64,000 nucleotides of DNA from Tumebacillus permanentifrigoris (lineage in GTDB: Bacteria > Bacillota > Bacilli > Tumebacillales > Tumebacillaceae): positions 1 through 64,000 of the forward strand of contig NZ_QGGL01000011.1 of assembly GCF_003148565.1 (NCBI RefSeq), written 5' to 3'. Shown one piece after another: positions 1 to 10,023 of the stretch. The position numbers were made by a program, and so were the translations under genes. The stretch's first letter is position 1. Every line of letters starts with the position of its first letter. Below the pieces are notes generated by a model. That model was not told where the DNA came from, searched no databases, and saw nothing but the letters and a program-made list of their open reading frames with translations.

Positions 1-1463
<1,463 letters not shown>

Positions 1464-1732
1464 CTACTTTCAAGTTGAATTCACTATGGTATATGTGTTT
1501 TTTCTTGATACTGAAAGGTACGGATGCCGTAGCATGACATCAGATACAACAAAAATGTATGAGTGTGCGGGTGACATCAAGAAGCAACTGCATCGAGAAA
1601 AAGGAGGACGGAGAGTTTCTTCCCATCCACTGCTTACAAGTGCCGCTCTCCTTCTAGGTCTCTGGTTTCTTCCCCTGTAGTCGAGCAGGGTGTACACTGT
1701 TTGTAAACGGACAGAACGGTGGGTGAGGCAGG

Positions 1733-2482
1733 ATGCGGACAAGTTGGAAAGCGGCGGTGTTGGTAAGCGTTTGTGTGTTGGGATCAGGTTGCAATACCAC
1801 AGGTACGCCTTCAACAGCTGCAACCGAAGACATGCCCTCAACCCGACTCGCAACACCCACGGCCAATCCAGAGCTGGCCGCAGCACACGAGATTAATGGT
1901 ATCCCAATCTTGGAACAAGGCCCGGAACTACCTACTGGATGTGAGGCCACCTCCCTGACGATGCTGTTGCAATCGCAAGGCGTTCACGTCGACAAAACCG
2001 CTGTCGTCGAGCGATTGCCCATCCTCGCCCAGCCTGAGTACGTGGAGGATGAGGTGCTGGTTGGGGACGACCCGAACCGGGGATTTCTAGGCGACCCGTA
2101 CAGTGAGGACGGGTTCGGGGTGTTTCACAAGCCGATCGCCGATCTGCTCAACTCCTTCTTGCCAGATCACGCGCTGGATTTGAGCGGTTCGGAGTTTGAG
2201 GAACTGCTGCGCGCCGTCGCTGATGACCGTCCAGTCGTGACGTGGATTTCGATGGATCTCAGCGAGGTCAGCACCGCCTATGTCTGGACCACTTCAGACG
2301 GAACGGAGATCGAGTGGAAAGTGCCCGAGCATTGCGTTCTGCTGACCGGCTATGACGATACGTCGGTCACCGTCCATGACCCCTTCACAGGTCAGGTTGT
2401 CCAGTACGACCGCTCTCGCTTCCAGACCGTTTGGGAAGCGATGGGCAAGCAAGGCGTCACCGTTCGAGCCAAGTACTCGTAA
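1733..2482 (+). CDS. C39-like cysteine peptidase domain lipoprotein
   Basis: 249 residues. The N-terminus is a lipoprotein signal with a lipobox ending LGSGC, so the product should be anchored outside the membrane. The body matches the papain-like peptidase_C39_2/YvpB pattern: a PTGCEATS segment at about residue 79 carries the likely nucleophilic Cys, and HCVLLTGYD followed by VHDP near residue 200 supplies the His and Asp/Asn. These domains hydrolyse peptides or bind wall material, and the substrate cannot be read from the sequence. Start ATG 1733 follows GGTGAGG. The gene stands alone and ends at a strong terminator shared with the convergent amidase gene. Confidence 0.75.
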   Translation: MRTSWKAAVLVSVCVLGSGCNTTGTPSTAATEDMPSTRLATPTANPELAAAHEINGIPILEQGPELPTGCEATSLTMLLQSQGVHVDKTAVVERLPILAQPEYVEDEVLVGDDPNRGFLGDPYSEDGFGVFHKPIADLLNSFLPDHALDLSGSEFEELLRAVADDRPVVTWISMDLSEVSTAYVWTTSDGTEIEWKVPEHCVLLTGYDDTSVTVHDPFTGQVVQYDRSRFQTVWEAMGKQGVTVRAKYS

Positions 2483-2517
2483 AAAAGCCGTTCCCCTGCT
2501 TGGGGAACGGCTTTTTT
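2481..2517. terminator. Bidirectional Rho-independent terminator
   Basis: Perfect 10-bp stem gccgttcccc/ggggaacggc flanked by A6 and T6. It serves the C39-like gene on the plus strand and the amidase gene on the minus strand. Confidence 0.9.
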
Positions 2518-2528
2518 ACAACATATGC

Positions 2529-4094
2529 TTATTGAGCGATGAAGCGCATGCCATCGACGCCAACGTACGTCGTGTCGCCGGTGTTGTCACCGAGCATGAC
2601 GTAGCCAACGCTACCGGCTGCGAAGTTGTACGTCCCGAGGCTCACCCATTGGTTGGAGTACGCTACTTGGGAAATCGTCTTGGTAATCACGCCGCCGTTG
2701 TAGTGGATCTCATACTTCGCGTTGGTGGTAGCTGCGAAGTTGGACGGGATGAAGACTTTGACTTGGTAGTTGCCAGCAGTCGGGATCTTCGGCTTCCAGG
2801 TTGCGAAGTTCGAGATCGGGTTGGTGCCATTGCCCTTGGTGTAGGTCATCTGGTTGTGGATGCCGTAGCCTGCGGTAGGATGCCAGTAGGCAGACGGGCC
2901 ACCCAACGTGAAGCCAGATGCCGGGTCTGTGTTATCGACCAGCACGGCCGCGTAGTTTTTCGTGACGCCGGTGACTTTGCTCATGTATTTGTTCCAATCC
3001 CAGTTCACGCCCGGATCGGTATGATCATTGCCCCACAGTTCGGAGTGACCCATGATGTGGTCACGATCCATCGGGATGTTGTATTTGAGGCAGAGCGCGC
3101 GGGTCAGAGCTGCCGACTGCGTATACATCGCGTCGGTGTACCAGCCCGTTTGCGCGGCATACCCTTCATGCTCGATGCCGATGCCGTTGGTATTGAAGCT
3201 GCGCGCATGCCACGCGATGTCTTTGTCCTGTACCATCTGCGTAATCTGACCGTCAGAGGAACGGACGACGTAGTGCGCGGAGACTTGTGCCGCCGGGTCT
3301 TTGAACCAGCTGATCGTGCCGGAGTAGGAACCCTCGGTGTCATGGATGATGACAGAGTTGATCGGGTTCGACGTCGGACGAGTGGCAACCGCATAGTTGG
3401 AGGTGCTGGCCGGATTCCAGATCGCGCCGGAGTAGTCCGGGGTCAGCCCGTAAGAGGTGCCGCCGTAGGTCAAGCCCGCGTAGGAACCTTTGGACGGAGC
3501 GATGGCTTGGTTCGGGTCGAGGGTCAGCGTACCGCCTTCGATCGCCAGCGCAGTCCCTTCCTTCAGCACACGGTAGACTTCGTCTGCGAACAGTGCCGCG
3601 CCGTCTTTGTCCTTCGCCCCTTCAAAGGAAGCGACCGCTTCATACCAATCGTTAACGTTGGTGGTGAGCGATTTGCCGAGGTCCTTTTGCGCCTTCGCGA
3701 GCAGGTATGCACCACCGCGAATGTTCAGTTGGACATCGTCCTCCAGCTGTTTTTTGGTGACGCCGAGCGCTTTGGCTGCGTCGCTCAGGCTCTTTTTGAA
3801 GGAGTTGTCACCGAGGTGCATCAAGCCTTTGCCGTTGTTTTTGTCCGGCTCCGCGAGGGTGTGCGCTTCCTCCGGTGCAATCTGCCAACGCGATTCGCTG
3901 TAGGAGATCGCCATCAGCAGTTCCTTCGGAACGCCAAATTCCTTGGCAGCCGAGGTGAATGCGCTTTCCAGCGCCGGTGCAGTTGCCGCAGTTTGGTTGT
4001 CCGGTTTGGCAGCATGCGACGGTTGTGCGTACACACTGCTCATCGACAGGGTCAGTGCAGTGGTCGCGAGGACCGAAACCCACGTTTTTTTCAT
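2529..4094 (-). CDS. Secreted N-acetylmuramoyl-L-alanine amidase (Amidase_2) with C-terminal golvesin-like domain
   Basis: 521 residues with a Sec signal peptide ending near AHA at residue ~29. Residues ~40-170 resemble a lytic-transglycosylase-like helical domain (AISYSESRW). Residues ~215-370 form the zinc amidase fold: the VIIHDTEG, AHYVV, IAWHARSFN, GIEHEG and DHIMGHSE segments contain the expected His ligands and catalytic Glu. The last ~140 residues, with YWHPTAGYG and VDGMRF, match the golvesin/xanthan-lyase carbohydrate-binding type. The enzyme cleaves the amide between muramic acid and the peptide stem outside the cell. Start ATG 4094 has an AGAGGAGGC ribosome site. Confidence 0.88.
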   Translation of the reverse strand: MKKTWVSVLATTALTLSMSSVYAQPSHAAKPDNQTAATAPALESAFTSAAKEFGVPKELLMAISYSESRWQIAPEEAHTLAEPDKNNGKGLMHLGDNSFKKSLSDAAKALGVTKKQLEDDVQLNIRGGAYLLAKAQKDLGKSLTTNVNDWYEAVASFEGAKDKDGAALFADEVYRVLKEGTALAIEGGTLTLDPNQAIAPSKGSYAGLTYGGTSYGLTPDYSGAIWNPASTSNYAVATRPTSNPINSVIIHDTEGSYSGTISWFKDPAAQVSAHYVVRSSDGQITQMVQDKDIAWHARSFNTNGIGIEHEGYAAQTGWYTDAMYTQSAALTRALCLKYNIPMDRDHIMGHSELWGNDHTDPGVNWDWNKYMSKVTGVTKNYAAVLVDNTDPASGFTLGGPSAYWHPTAGYGIHNQMTYTKGNGTNPISNFATWKPKIPTAGNYQVKVFIPSNFAATTNAKYEIHYNGGVITKTISQVAYSNQWVSLGTYNFAAGSVGYVMLGDNTGDTTYVGVDGMRFIAQ

Positions 4095-4223
4095 ATTGAA
4101 TTGCCTCCTCTATCTATAGGGAAAATGTTATAAATTCAGAATATATGATTTTTGTCACAGTGTCTATAAATAAAATAACTAAGAAGTAACCCAGAGTAAT
4201 AATCGCTGTCAGGAAGAAAATTA

Positions 4224-4252
4224 CAATTCCTGTCGCTTGAAGACAGGAATTG
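4224..4252. promoter_or_regulatory. Perfect 11-bp inverted repeat between divergent genes
   Basis: Arms caattcctgtc and gacaggaattg are separated by 7 bases, with a T-rich stretch to the right. It lies between the divergent amidase and tldD genes, where a terminator would not be needed for either, so it may be a protein-binding site or an RNA hairpin in the tldD leader. Confidence 0.5.
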
Positions 4253-4310
4253 CAGATTTTATTTCGAATATTGTAGGAAGTGTGAATGAGTTTGGGGAGG
4301 GGGAGTCTGC

Positions 4311-5708
4311 GTGACTGCTACTTATTTTCAAGAGACAACCGCAACTCTGCGAGAGTTTTTACCGAATCTAATTGAAGAGATGGAGCGCCGGGTGCCGTAT
4401 GCATCGGTCGTGGTGCTCTCTACATCGAAGACACATATCGGGGTTGACTTGAACAAGGAATCGATCGAACCCAATGAGCCGATCGTAGGCGCCGTCATCA
4501 CGGTATACGATGGGCAACGCCTGTGGGAATATGGCACCCACGACTTCTCGCGCGACAATCTATACCGTCGGGCGATGCAACTGGTCGAACAAGCCCTGCC
4601 GGTGAAAAACGGCCTTGCGCTGCAGCTTGGCGAGAAGCGTGAAGGCCATTTTACCTCCCAAGCGGTGCGCCGCCCAGAGGACGTCTCGCTGCTGGAGAAG
4701 CTCGAGCTGTGCAAGGAGCGCCTCGCCTTCACGAAGAGCCTCGACCCACGGCTGTCCAACGCGATCGTCAACTACACGGAGATTCGCGAACAGAAGCTGT
4801 TCGTCGATCGCAACACTCGCGTCTCACAAGATCTCACTCGTCTGGCGATGAACAGCTTGCTGTTTGCCACCGATGGTGCTACACAGGAATGGGACATGGC
4901 GTTCGCCTCGGCCTCGGGCGGTTTTGAGCGTTTGCATTTGCGAGATGAGCAATTGGTGCTCGCCAAGGATAACGCGATTCAACTGCTCAACGCAGAGCGC
5001 ATCGCGCCAGGGCTCTACGATTGCATCACGACGCCGGCGATCTCCGGGCTGATTGCACATGAAGCGTTCGGTCATGGCACGGAGGTTGATATGTTCCTCA
5101 AGGATCGTGCCAAGGGCCGCGAGTATTTGAATCGGCAAGTGGCGGCTACCTGTGTGTCGATGTATGACGACCCGACCGTGGAGGGTGCCTATGGCTCCCA
5201 TTTCATCGACGACCAAGGACACCAAGCGACGCGCACGACGATTATTGAAAACGGGATCCTGAAGCAAGGCATCGGAGACCTCTACTCCACATCGCTCATG
5301 CAACTGCCGCGCACCTCGAACGGCCGTCGGGAGTCCTACTTGCGCAAAGCCTACTCGCGCATGACCAACACCTACTTCGGCCAAGGCGCGCATACGCTCG
5401 ACGAGATGATGGCGGATGTGCAGCAGGGCGTGTACCTCGAATCGGGAGAAAGCGGCATGGAAGATCCGAAGGGCTGGGGCATCCAATGCACCGTCCACCT
5501 CGGCCGTGAGATCAAGGCAGGCAAGTTCACGGGCAAAATCTACAAGTCGCTCGGCCTCACCGGGTATGTGCCAGATCTGCTGCAAAGCATCTCGATGGTC
5601 GGCAACGACTTCCACCTCGGAGCAGGAACCTGTGGCAAAGGCCACAAGGAATGGGTCCCTGTCACCGATGGCGGACCTCATCTTCGATTAAAGGGGCGAT
5701 TGGGCTAA
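4311..5708 (+). CDS. tldD: Metalloprotease TldD-like
   Basis: 465 residues of the TldD/PmbA family. The zinc-site motif HEAFGH lies at residues 250-255, and a conserved C-terminal GAGTCGKG segment is near residue 440. In enterobacteria TldD and TldE/PmbA form a heterodimeric peptidase that matures microcin B17 and degrades CcdA; in most Firmicutes the substrate is unknown. TldD carries the catalytic zinc. GTG 4311 follows a GGGGAGGGGGAG ribosome site. The stop codon overlaps the start of the next gene (TAATG), showing a coupled pair. Confidence 0.92.
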   Translation: MTATYFQETTATLREFLPNLIEEMERRVPYASVVVLSTSKTHIGVDLNKESIEPNEPIVGAVITVYDGQRLWEYGTHDFSRDNLYRRAMQLVEQALPVKNGLALQLGEKREGHFTSQAVRRPEDVSLLEKLELCKERLAFTKSLDPRLSNAIVNYTEIREQKLFVDRNTRVSQDLTRLAMNSLLFATDGATQEWDMAFASASGGFERLHLRDEQLVLAKDNAIQLLNAERIAPGLYDCITTPAISGLIAHEAFGHGTEVDMFLKDRAKGREYLNRQVAATCVSMYDDPTVEGAYGSHFIDDQGHQATRTTIIENGILKQGIGDLYSTSLMQLPRTSNGRRESYLRKAYSRMTNTYFGQGAHTLDEMMADVQQGVYLESGESGMEDPKGWGIQCTVHLGREIKAGKFTGKIYKSLGLTGYVPDLLQSISMVGNDFHLGAGTCGKGHKEWVPVTDGGPHLRLKGRLG

Positions 5709-7045
5709 TGGCGCTGCAGACTGGACAGTTGATTACCGAACTGATCGATCAGTTGAAGCAACACCCCGAAGTAGCACAGTGGTCGGTGCTGCATGAGCAA
5801 AGGCGCGAGTGGCAACACTATCTGATCCAAACTCGTCCAGAAGCGACTCGCGAAGTCATGCAGGAACTCTACCAAGTGACGCTCTACCACTCCCATCCGC
5901 ATCCGACAGAGGGTGGCAATGCGATGGGCACGGCGACGATCACGTTGACCGAAGCGGACCTGCCGAACCTCCGCACCAAAATCGAGGAAGGCCTGTTGGC
6001 CGCCTCGTTGACCAACAACGAGCCGTGGTCGCTTCCGCAGCAGTCGAAGTTCCCGGATGTGCTGCTCGTGGACGAAGCGACATTGGCAGATCCGTTTGCC
6101 AAGTTGGAACACCTCACAGCAGACTTGTTCCGCGCCGTAGACCAACAGGTAGCGGTGCGTCTGTCGGCCGCGGAGATGTTTTTTGAGGAGATCATCACCC
6201 GCATCTACAACCAAGCTGGCGTAAGCGGCGAGCAGCGCGAGACCTCGTTCATGCTGGAAGTCGTCCTGTTGGCACAGGATGGCGACGGCGAAGAAATGGA
6301 GCACTGGTTTGTGGAGCGTCGACGCCGTCTGCAAGACCTCGACATCGCGGAACTGATCGCTGAGAATGCACAGTATGCACGCGATAGCATCGTCGCTGAG
6401 CTGCCCAAGACGTGGCAAGGCCCGGTCGTGATCGCACACGGGGAACTGCCGGACATGTTCAGTCCGCTGACGTCGCGGGTGAGCGGCAGTCTCAAGTACA
6501 TGAAACTGACACAGGTCGCGCCAGGTGAGCCGTTCTTTGGCGACCAGCAAGTCGAGGGCGACCCGCTCGATGCGTCGTATTCGTCGGCGTTGCCCTATGG
6601 CGTGAAATCGTTTTCCTTCAGCGCGGAGGGTCTGCCCGGCCGAGACATCACCGTCGTGAAGGACAATGTCTTCCGCAGCTACCTAGCCTCGCAACGCTAT
6701 GCGGATTACCTTGGCGTCGAGGCGACTGGTGAAGCGGGCAACTTGGTGTTGCAGCCGGGTTCGACCCCGGTGGCGGAGCTGTTGCGAGGCCCGGTCTATT
6801 ACATCGTGGCGTTCTCGGCGATGATGCCGAACACGTTTACCGGCGACTTTGCGGTGGAGATCAAGCTCGGCTACTACATCGATGAACACGGCAACCGCAC
6901 GCCGGTCAAGGGCGGATCGGTCAGCGGCAATCTGTTTGACATGCTGACACATGCCAAATACGCGCAGGAAGAAGTGTTCAGCGGTGCCTACAAGGGCCCG
7001 GTCGCGGTGCGGGTTGAGAACCGTCTGACGATCGCAGGCGAGTAA
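5708..7045 (+). CDS. pmbA: TldE/PmbA-like partner of TldD
   Basis: 445 residues when read from ATG 5708, which shares one base with the tldD stop. It has the family C-terminal domain (SGSLKYMK, GLPGRDITVV, AFSAMMPNTFTGDFAVEI, VKGGSVSGN) but no HExxxH, as expected for the non-catalytic TldE subunit. It should form the heterodimer with the upstream gene product. A longer reading from 5651 is possible but would lie inside tldD. A terminator follows directly, so the two genes are one transcript. Confidence 0.88.
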   Translation: MALQTGQLITELIDQLKQHPEVAQWSVLHEQRREWQHYLIQTRPEATREVMQELYQVTLYHSHPHPTEGGNAMGTATITLTEADLPNLRTKIEEGLLAASLTNNEPWSLPQQSKFPDVLLVDEATLADPFAKLEHLTADLFRAVDQQVAVRLSAAEMFFEEIITRIYNQAGVSGEQRETSFMLEVVLLAQDGDGEEMEHWFVERRRRLQDLDIAELIAENAQYARDSIVAELPKTWQGPVVIAHGELPDMFSPLTSRVSGSLKYMKLTQVAPGEPFFGDQQVEGDPLDASYSSALPYGVKSFSFSAEGLPGRDITVVKDNVFRSYLASQRYADYLGVEATGEAGNLVLQPGSTPVAELLRGPVYYIVAFSAMMPNTFTGDFAVEIKLGYYIDEHGNRTPVKGGSVSGNLFDMLTHAKYAQEEVFSGAYKGPVAVRVENRLTIAGE

Positions 7046-7054
7046 ACGATAGGC

Positions 7055-7088
7055 AAAAACCTCCCCATCTGCATCGGGGAGGTTTTTT
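7055..7088 (+). terminator. Rho-independent terminator of tldD-pmbA
   Basis: Stem aacctcccc/ggggaggtt with A5 before and T6 after. Confidence 0.9.
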
Positions 7089-7208
7089 GCAAAACTTGTG
7101 AATATACGCAAAAAAGTGAATTCAATCGAGAGGCGTACAAAACCAGAAGCATCGTATATAATACCGTTAGACAAACGAGATTCAGGAGACGGAAAGGAAG
7201 CCAGAGCT

Positions 7209-7751
7209 ATGAGCCAAGAAACGAGCCACAACCTGCCGCCTAAGCGCATGCGGGAATCACGAGCAATCAAGGCGAGCATCGTCTTGCCGCCGGACACGAA
7301 CAATCACAACACGATGTTCGGGGGCAAGGTCATGTCCTACATCGACGACATCGCTGCGATCTCCGCGATGCGGCACTGTCGCCAGCGCGTGGTCACGGCG
7401 TCGACCGATTCGGTGGACTTCATGCACCCGATTCGCCTCGGGGATTCGATCTGCCTCGAATCCTTCGTGACGTGGACGCACAAGACCTCGATGGAAGTGT
7501 TCGTCAAAGTAACGGCCGAAGACTTGATGACCGGAAATCGGGCGATCTGTGCTACGTCGTTTCTCACCTTCGTCGCACTCGATCCGGACAATCGCCCGAT
7601 CCTCGTCCCGCCGGTCTACCCGGAGAGCGAGGAAGAAAAATTCCTGCACGAAACCGCATCAGAGCGCGCCAAAGTTCGTCACGACCGCCGTTCGCAAAGC
7701 CGCGAGCTGGCAGAGAAATTCGTGCTGAAGAGATCGTGGGAAGCCCTGTAA
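7209..7751 (+). CDS. Acyl-CoA thioesterase, hotdog fold
   Basis: 180 residues. The N-terminal half has the hotdog signature of the YkhA/Acot family: PPDTNNHNTMFGGKVMSYID, with catalytic Asp within the helix, then DSVDFMHPIRLGDSICL. These enzymes hydrolyse acyl-CoA to free acid and CoA in the cytosol. The C-terminal ~45 residues are charged (SEEEKFLHETASERAKVRHD) and may form a coil. ATG 7209 has GGAAAGGAAG upstream; the frame is open further upstream but without a better start. A TATAAT at 7157-7162 is a likely -10 element. The substrate range is not evident. Confidence 0.85.
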   Translation: MSQETSHNLPPKRMRESRAIKASIVLPPDTNNHNTMFGGKVMSYIDDIAAISAMRHCRQRVVTASTDSVDFMHPIRLGDSICLESFVTWTHKTSMEVFVKVTAEDLMTGNRAICATSFLTFVALDPDNRPILVPPVYPESEEEKFLHETASERAKVRHDRRSQSRELAEKFVLKRSWEAL

Positions 7752-7770
7752 GGTTCGTTTTCGAGATGTG

Positions 7771-7796
7771 AAAAAAGCGCCCAAGGGCGCTTTTTT
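7771..7796. terminator. Bidirectional terminator
   Basis: A6-gcgccc/gggcgc-T6 hairpin between the convergent thioesterase and glycosylase genes. Confidence 0.9.
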
Positions 7797-7834
7797 CCTG
7801 TTTACTTCCGCCGATCTAGGTTCAACAAGTCGAT

Positions 7835-8752
7835 CTACGCTCCCTGCAAACTTCGCCAGAGATAAAAGGTCGCATACGCTTCCCAGCCACGCCAGCTCAA
7901 CGCCCGCTCGCGAAGTTCGTCCAAGGTGGGCTTGCGGTCCAGACCCAGCTGTTGCTTGACCGCATTCTGGAGCGCCACATCCTCGATCGGGAAGGCATCC
8001 GGGTAGCGGAGGCAGCGCATCACGACATAATTCGCTGTCCAATTTCCGATCCCGCGAATGGCGGTGAGTTCCTTCACAACGGAGGACAGATTGTTCATCT
8101 CCAGCAGTTTTTGTTTGGTCAGCGTCCCGGAACAGACTCTTTTGGCGATGTCGATCAGGTACTCACACTTTTTTTGCGTAAACTTTAAGGGGAAGAGATC
8201 ATCTACAGTCAATTTCGCCACGACAGCAGGGGTCGGGAACGTCCAGTACGTGCGACCGTTGTATGTGACGGCCTGTCCAAATGTTTCCACCAACCTGCGT
8301 TTCATCGCATAGGCGATTTTTAAGGAGATCTGTTGCCCGATAATCGCCCAACAGATCGCTTCAAATAAATGGGGTTCCCCGACCACGCGCAGTCCGTAGT
8401 GCTGCGACACAACCCGATGCAGCACGGGATCTTGTGCGGCCATTTGATAAAAGGGTCGCAGATCCCGACCGAGGTCGAACCAATCCCAAACATATCGAGC
8501 AGCCTCCTGAAGCTGAGATTCGGTTGGGGGCGTGTCAGATCCTTCGATATGCACTTCTAAGGAGTCTGGGGTAGGACTCTCAATTCGGATGGCGAGGTAT
8601 GATCCTTGGAGGCACAAAAGCCGATAGACCTTGCTGTCTTCCACGGTGTAGAGCAGCTCCTCCAGGGAGCGGGATAAGTAGCACAAGATTTCGTCATAAT
8701 GAAATTCAGCAGGTGTCTGGAAACGAATGCAGTGGGGTGTAGGTTCGGACAT
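7835..8752 (-). CDS. DNA-3-methyladenine glycosylase II (AlkA-like, HhH-GPD)
   Basis: 305 residues. The N-terminal ~110 residues form a variable domain. Residues ~125-300 are the HhH-GPD glycosylase: FEAICWAIIGQQISLKIAYA, the helix-hairpin-helix LTAIRGIGNWTANYVVM, and AFPIEDVALQ, whose Asp is the expected catalytic residue. The enzyme excises alkylated purines to start base excision repair. It has no Ada-type domain and no iron-sulfur cysteines, unlike MutY/Nth. Single gene convergent with the thioesterase. Confidence 0.88.
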   Translation of the reverse strand: MSEPTPHCIRFQTPAEFHYDEILCYLSRSLEELLYTVEDSKVYRLLCLQGSYLAIRIESPTPDSLEVHIEGSDTPPTESQLQEAARYVWDWFDLGRDLRPFYQMAAQDPVLHRVVSQHYGLRVVGEPHLFEAICWAIIGQQISLKIAYAMKRRLVETFGQAVTYNGRTYWTFPTPAVVAKLTVDDLFPLKFTQKKCEYLIDIAKRVCSGTLTKQKLLEMNNLSSVVKELTAIRGIGNWTANYVVMRCLRYPDAFPIEDVALQNAVKQQLGLDRKPTLDELRERALSWRGWEAYATFYLWRSLQGA

Positions 8753-8810
8753 CGGGCCCTCCTCAAGGGATGAATGACGGTTGTGGATTCCTCATCCATC
8801 ATTATACTTG

Positions 8811-8839
8811 TTGACCACCAGCCGCGTACAACTTACAAT
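8811..8839 (+). promoter_or_regulatory. Candidate sigma-A promoter
   Basis: TTGACC, 17-base spacer, TACAAT, about 46 bases before the start codon at 8886. Confidence 0.65.
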
Positions 8840-8885
8840 GGTGTTTAAATGGACTTTTCGAGATGTAGAAACGAGGGAGAGCCAG

Positions 8886-9200
8886 ATGCACGAGGCTTTT
8901 GTCTTTGATAAACGCTTGGGCGTGAACATTTTACGCGAGGATCTAGACTGGACGCAGTTTAGTGAGCAGGAACGCAGCTCGATTCTCACCCGTTGGGCGA
9001 TCATGTGCTCAGGGATGACGAATCGTGTACAGGATTTAGAAGTCGACATCATGGAGAAACTGGATGCCATGTATAGAGCGAACGACGAGGATGAGATGCA
9101 CCGCTTGAACACCGAGATGATGGAGATCGCCAGCATCGTCTGCGATTTGAACATCCTCTCGCGCAGTGTGTACGCCGACCTTGCGAAGGCGCACTTCTAA
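8886..9200 (+). CDS. Small acidic protein of unknown function, copy 1 of a tandem pair
   Basis: 104 residues from ATG 8886, chosen because a GAGGGAGAG ribosome site precedes it; the upstream extension lies over the promoter. The product is predicted all-helical and acidic, with no membrane segment. It aligns along its whole length with the next gene: FVFDKRLG/FVYNERLG, then RW, then an acidic middle, then ASIVCDLN/ASVINDLN. I do not recognise the family. The paralogous neighbour starts 14 bases after it, so they are cotranscribed. Confidence 0.7.
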   Translation: MHEAFVFDKRLGVNILREDLDWTQFSEQERSSILTRWAIMCSGMTNRVQDLEVDIMEKLDAMYRANDEDEMHRLNTEMMEIASIVCDLNILSRSVYADLAKAHF

Positions 9201-9214
9201 GGGAGGCAGAGCGG

Positions 9215-9583
9215 ATGAGCACCGCGTTTGAATTTGTGTACAACGAGCGCCTCGGCATCGAGATCCCCGTTCAGCACCGCGAATGGCACGAGTACAGCCG
9301 CGCGGAGCAAGAAGCGATGATCGAGCGTTGGGAGATGCTGCGTTCGCGCATTCCCGACCGCGTGAAGCAACTGGAGGAGGTCATCGAGGACCGCCAGTTG
9401 AAGATTGCGGTGGAGGATGACTGGGATCGCGTCGTAGCATTGTACGAAGATGTTTTTGCGATGGCCAGCGTCATCAACGATCTGAACAACTGGATGCGCG
9501 TTGAGACCTATACCTCCTCAGAGGATGAGGCGGAGGATGGGCATGGCATCGCTGAAGAGCATACAAGTCGGGAAAAGGACTGA
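9215..9583 (+). CDS. Small acidic protein of unknown function, copy 2 of a tandem pair
   Basis: 122 residues, paralogous to the preceding gene (FVYNERLGIEIP, RWEMLRSRIPDRV, MASVINDLNNW), with an additional acidic tail of about 20 residues. Start ATG 9215 has GGGAGGCAGAG upstream. Predicted soluble and helical. Tandem duplication with divergence suggests two partners of a heteromer or two specialised copies. No function can be assigned. Confidence 0.7.
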   Translation: MSTAFEFVYNERLGIEIPVQHREWHEYSRAEQEAMIERWEMLRSRIPDRVKQLEEVIEDRQLKIAVEDDWDRVVALYEDVFAMASVINDLNNWMRVETYTSSEDEAEDGHGIAEEHTSREKD

Positions 9584-9686
9584 CAACAGCGGGAAGGGTA
9601 GCGGAATCAACATCCGGTACCTTTTCCGTCTATCTGTTGCCAGATCGTGGCACACTAGGAAGTGCCGATGAAGGGAGAGCGTACAT

Positions 9687-9995
9687 ATGGATCACAACCA
9701 CGTACTCGCCGCTCTGCAGCATTCGCCACTGCCGGAACGGATGGGAAGTTTCGAACGTATGCGTTCGCCCCAGGAACCGTTGCAAGTGGGCGATGGAGAA
9801 CATCTGGTCGTCGAATACCGCCATGTCAACCATGACGCCTTGTTTCAAGTTATCGTCCGTAGCGATGAGGCGCAATTGATCACCATCGTCAATGGGGAAG
9901 TCACCCCGTTGCAGACGGTGTCGGTCGAGGAGGCGGGGCATCTCCTGCGCCGCGATCTGTTGATGATGCTCGAAGACTTGGAAGACGAGCTTTGA
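9687..9995 (+). CDS. Hypothetical small protein
   Basis: 102 residues starting at ATG 9687 behind GGGAGAG. It has a beta-rich middle (HLVVEYRHVNHDALFQVIV) and an acidic helical C-terminus (MMLEDLEDEL). No signal peptide, membrane segment or known motif. It lies 28 bases before the exonuclease gene and is probably cotranscribed with it. Confidence 0.6.
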   Translation: MDHNHVLAALQHSPLPERMGSFERMRSPQEPLQVGDGEHLVVEYRHVNHDALFQVIVRSDEAQLITIVNGEVTPLQTVSVEEAGHLLRRDLLMMLEDLEDEL

Positions 9996-10023
9996 TTACG
10001 AAGAGGAAGCGGAGGCTAACCTG

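Noticed and set aside
1486..1680. 64-residue plus-strand ORF between the collagen-like and C39-like genes
   Set aside because: No ribosome site, no recognisable pattern, and it overlaps the promoter region of the collagen-like gene.
2352..4133. 593-residue plus-strand ORF opposite the amidase gene
   Set aside because: Antisense shadow of the amidase gene, which has a signal peptide, motifs and ribosome site.
9593..9631. Terminator-like hairpin after the tandem small genes
   Set aside because: The stem is interrupted by mismatches and the T run is weak.
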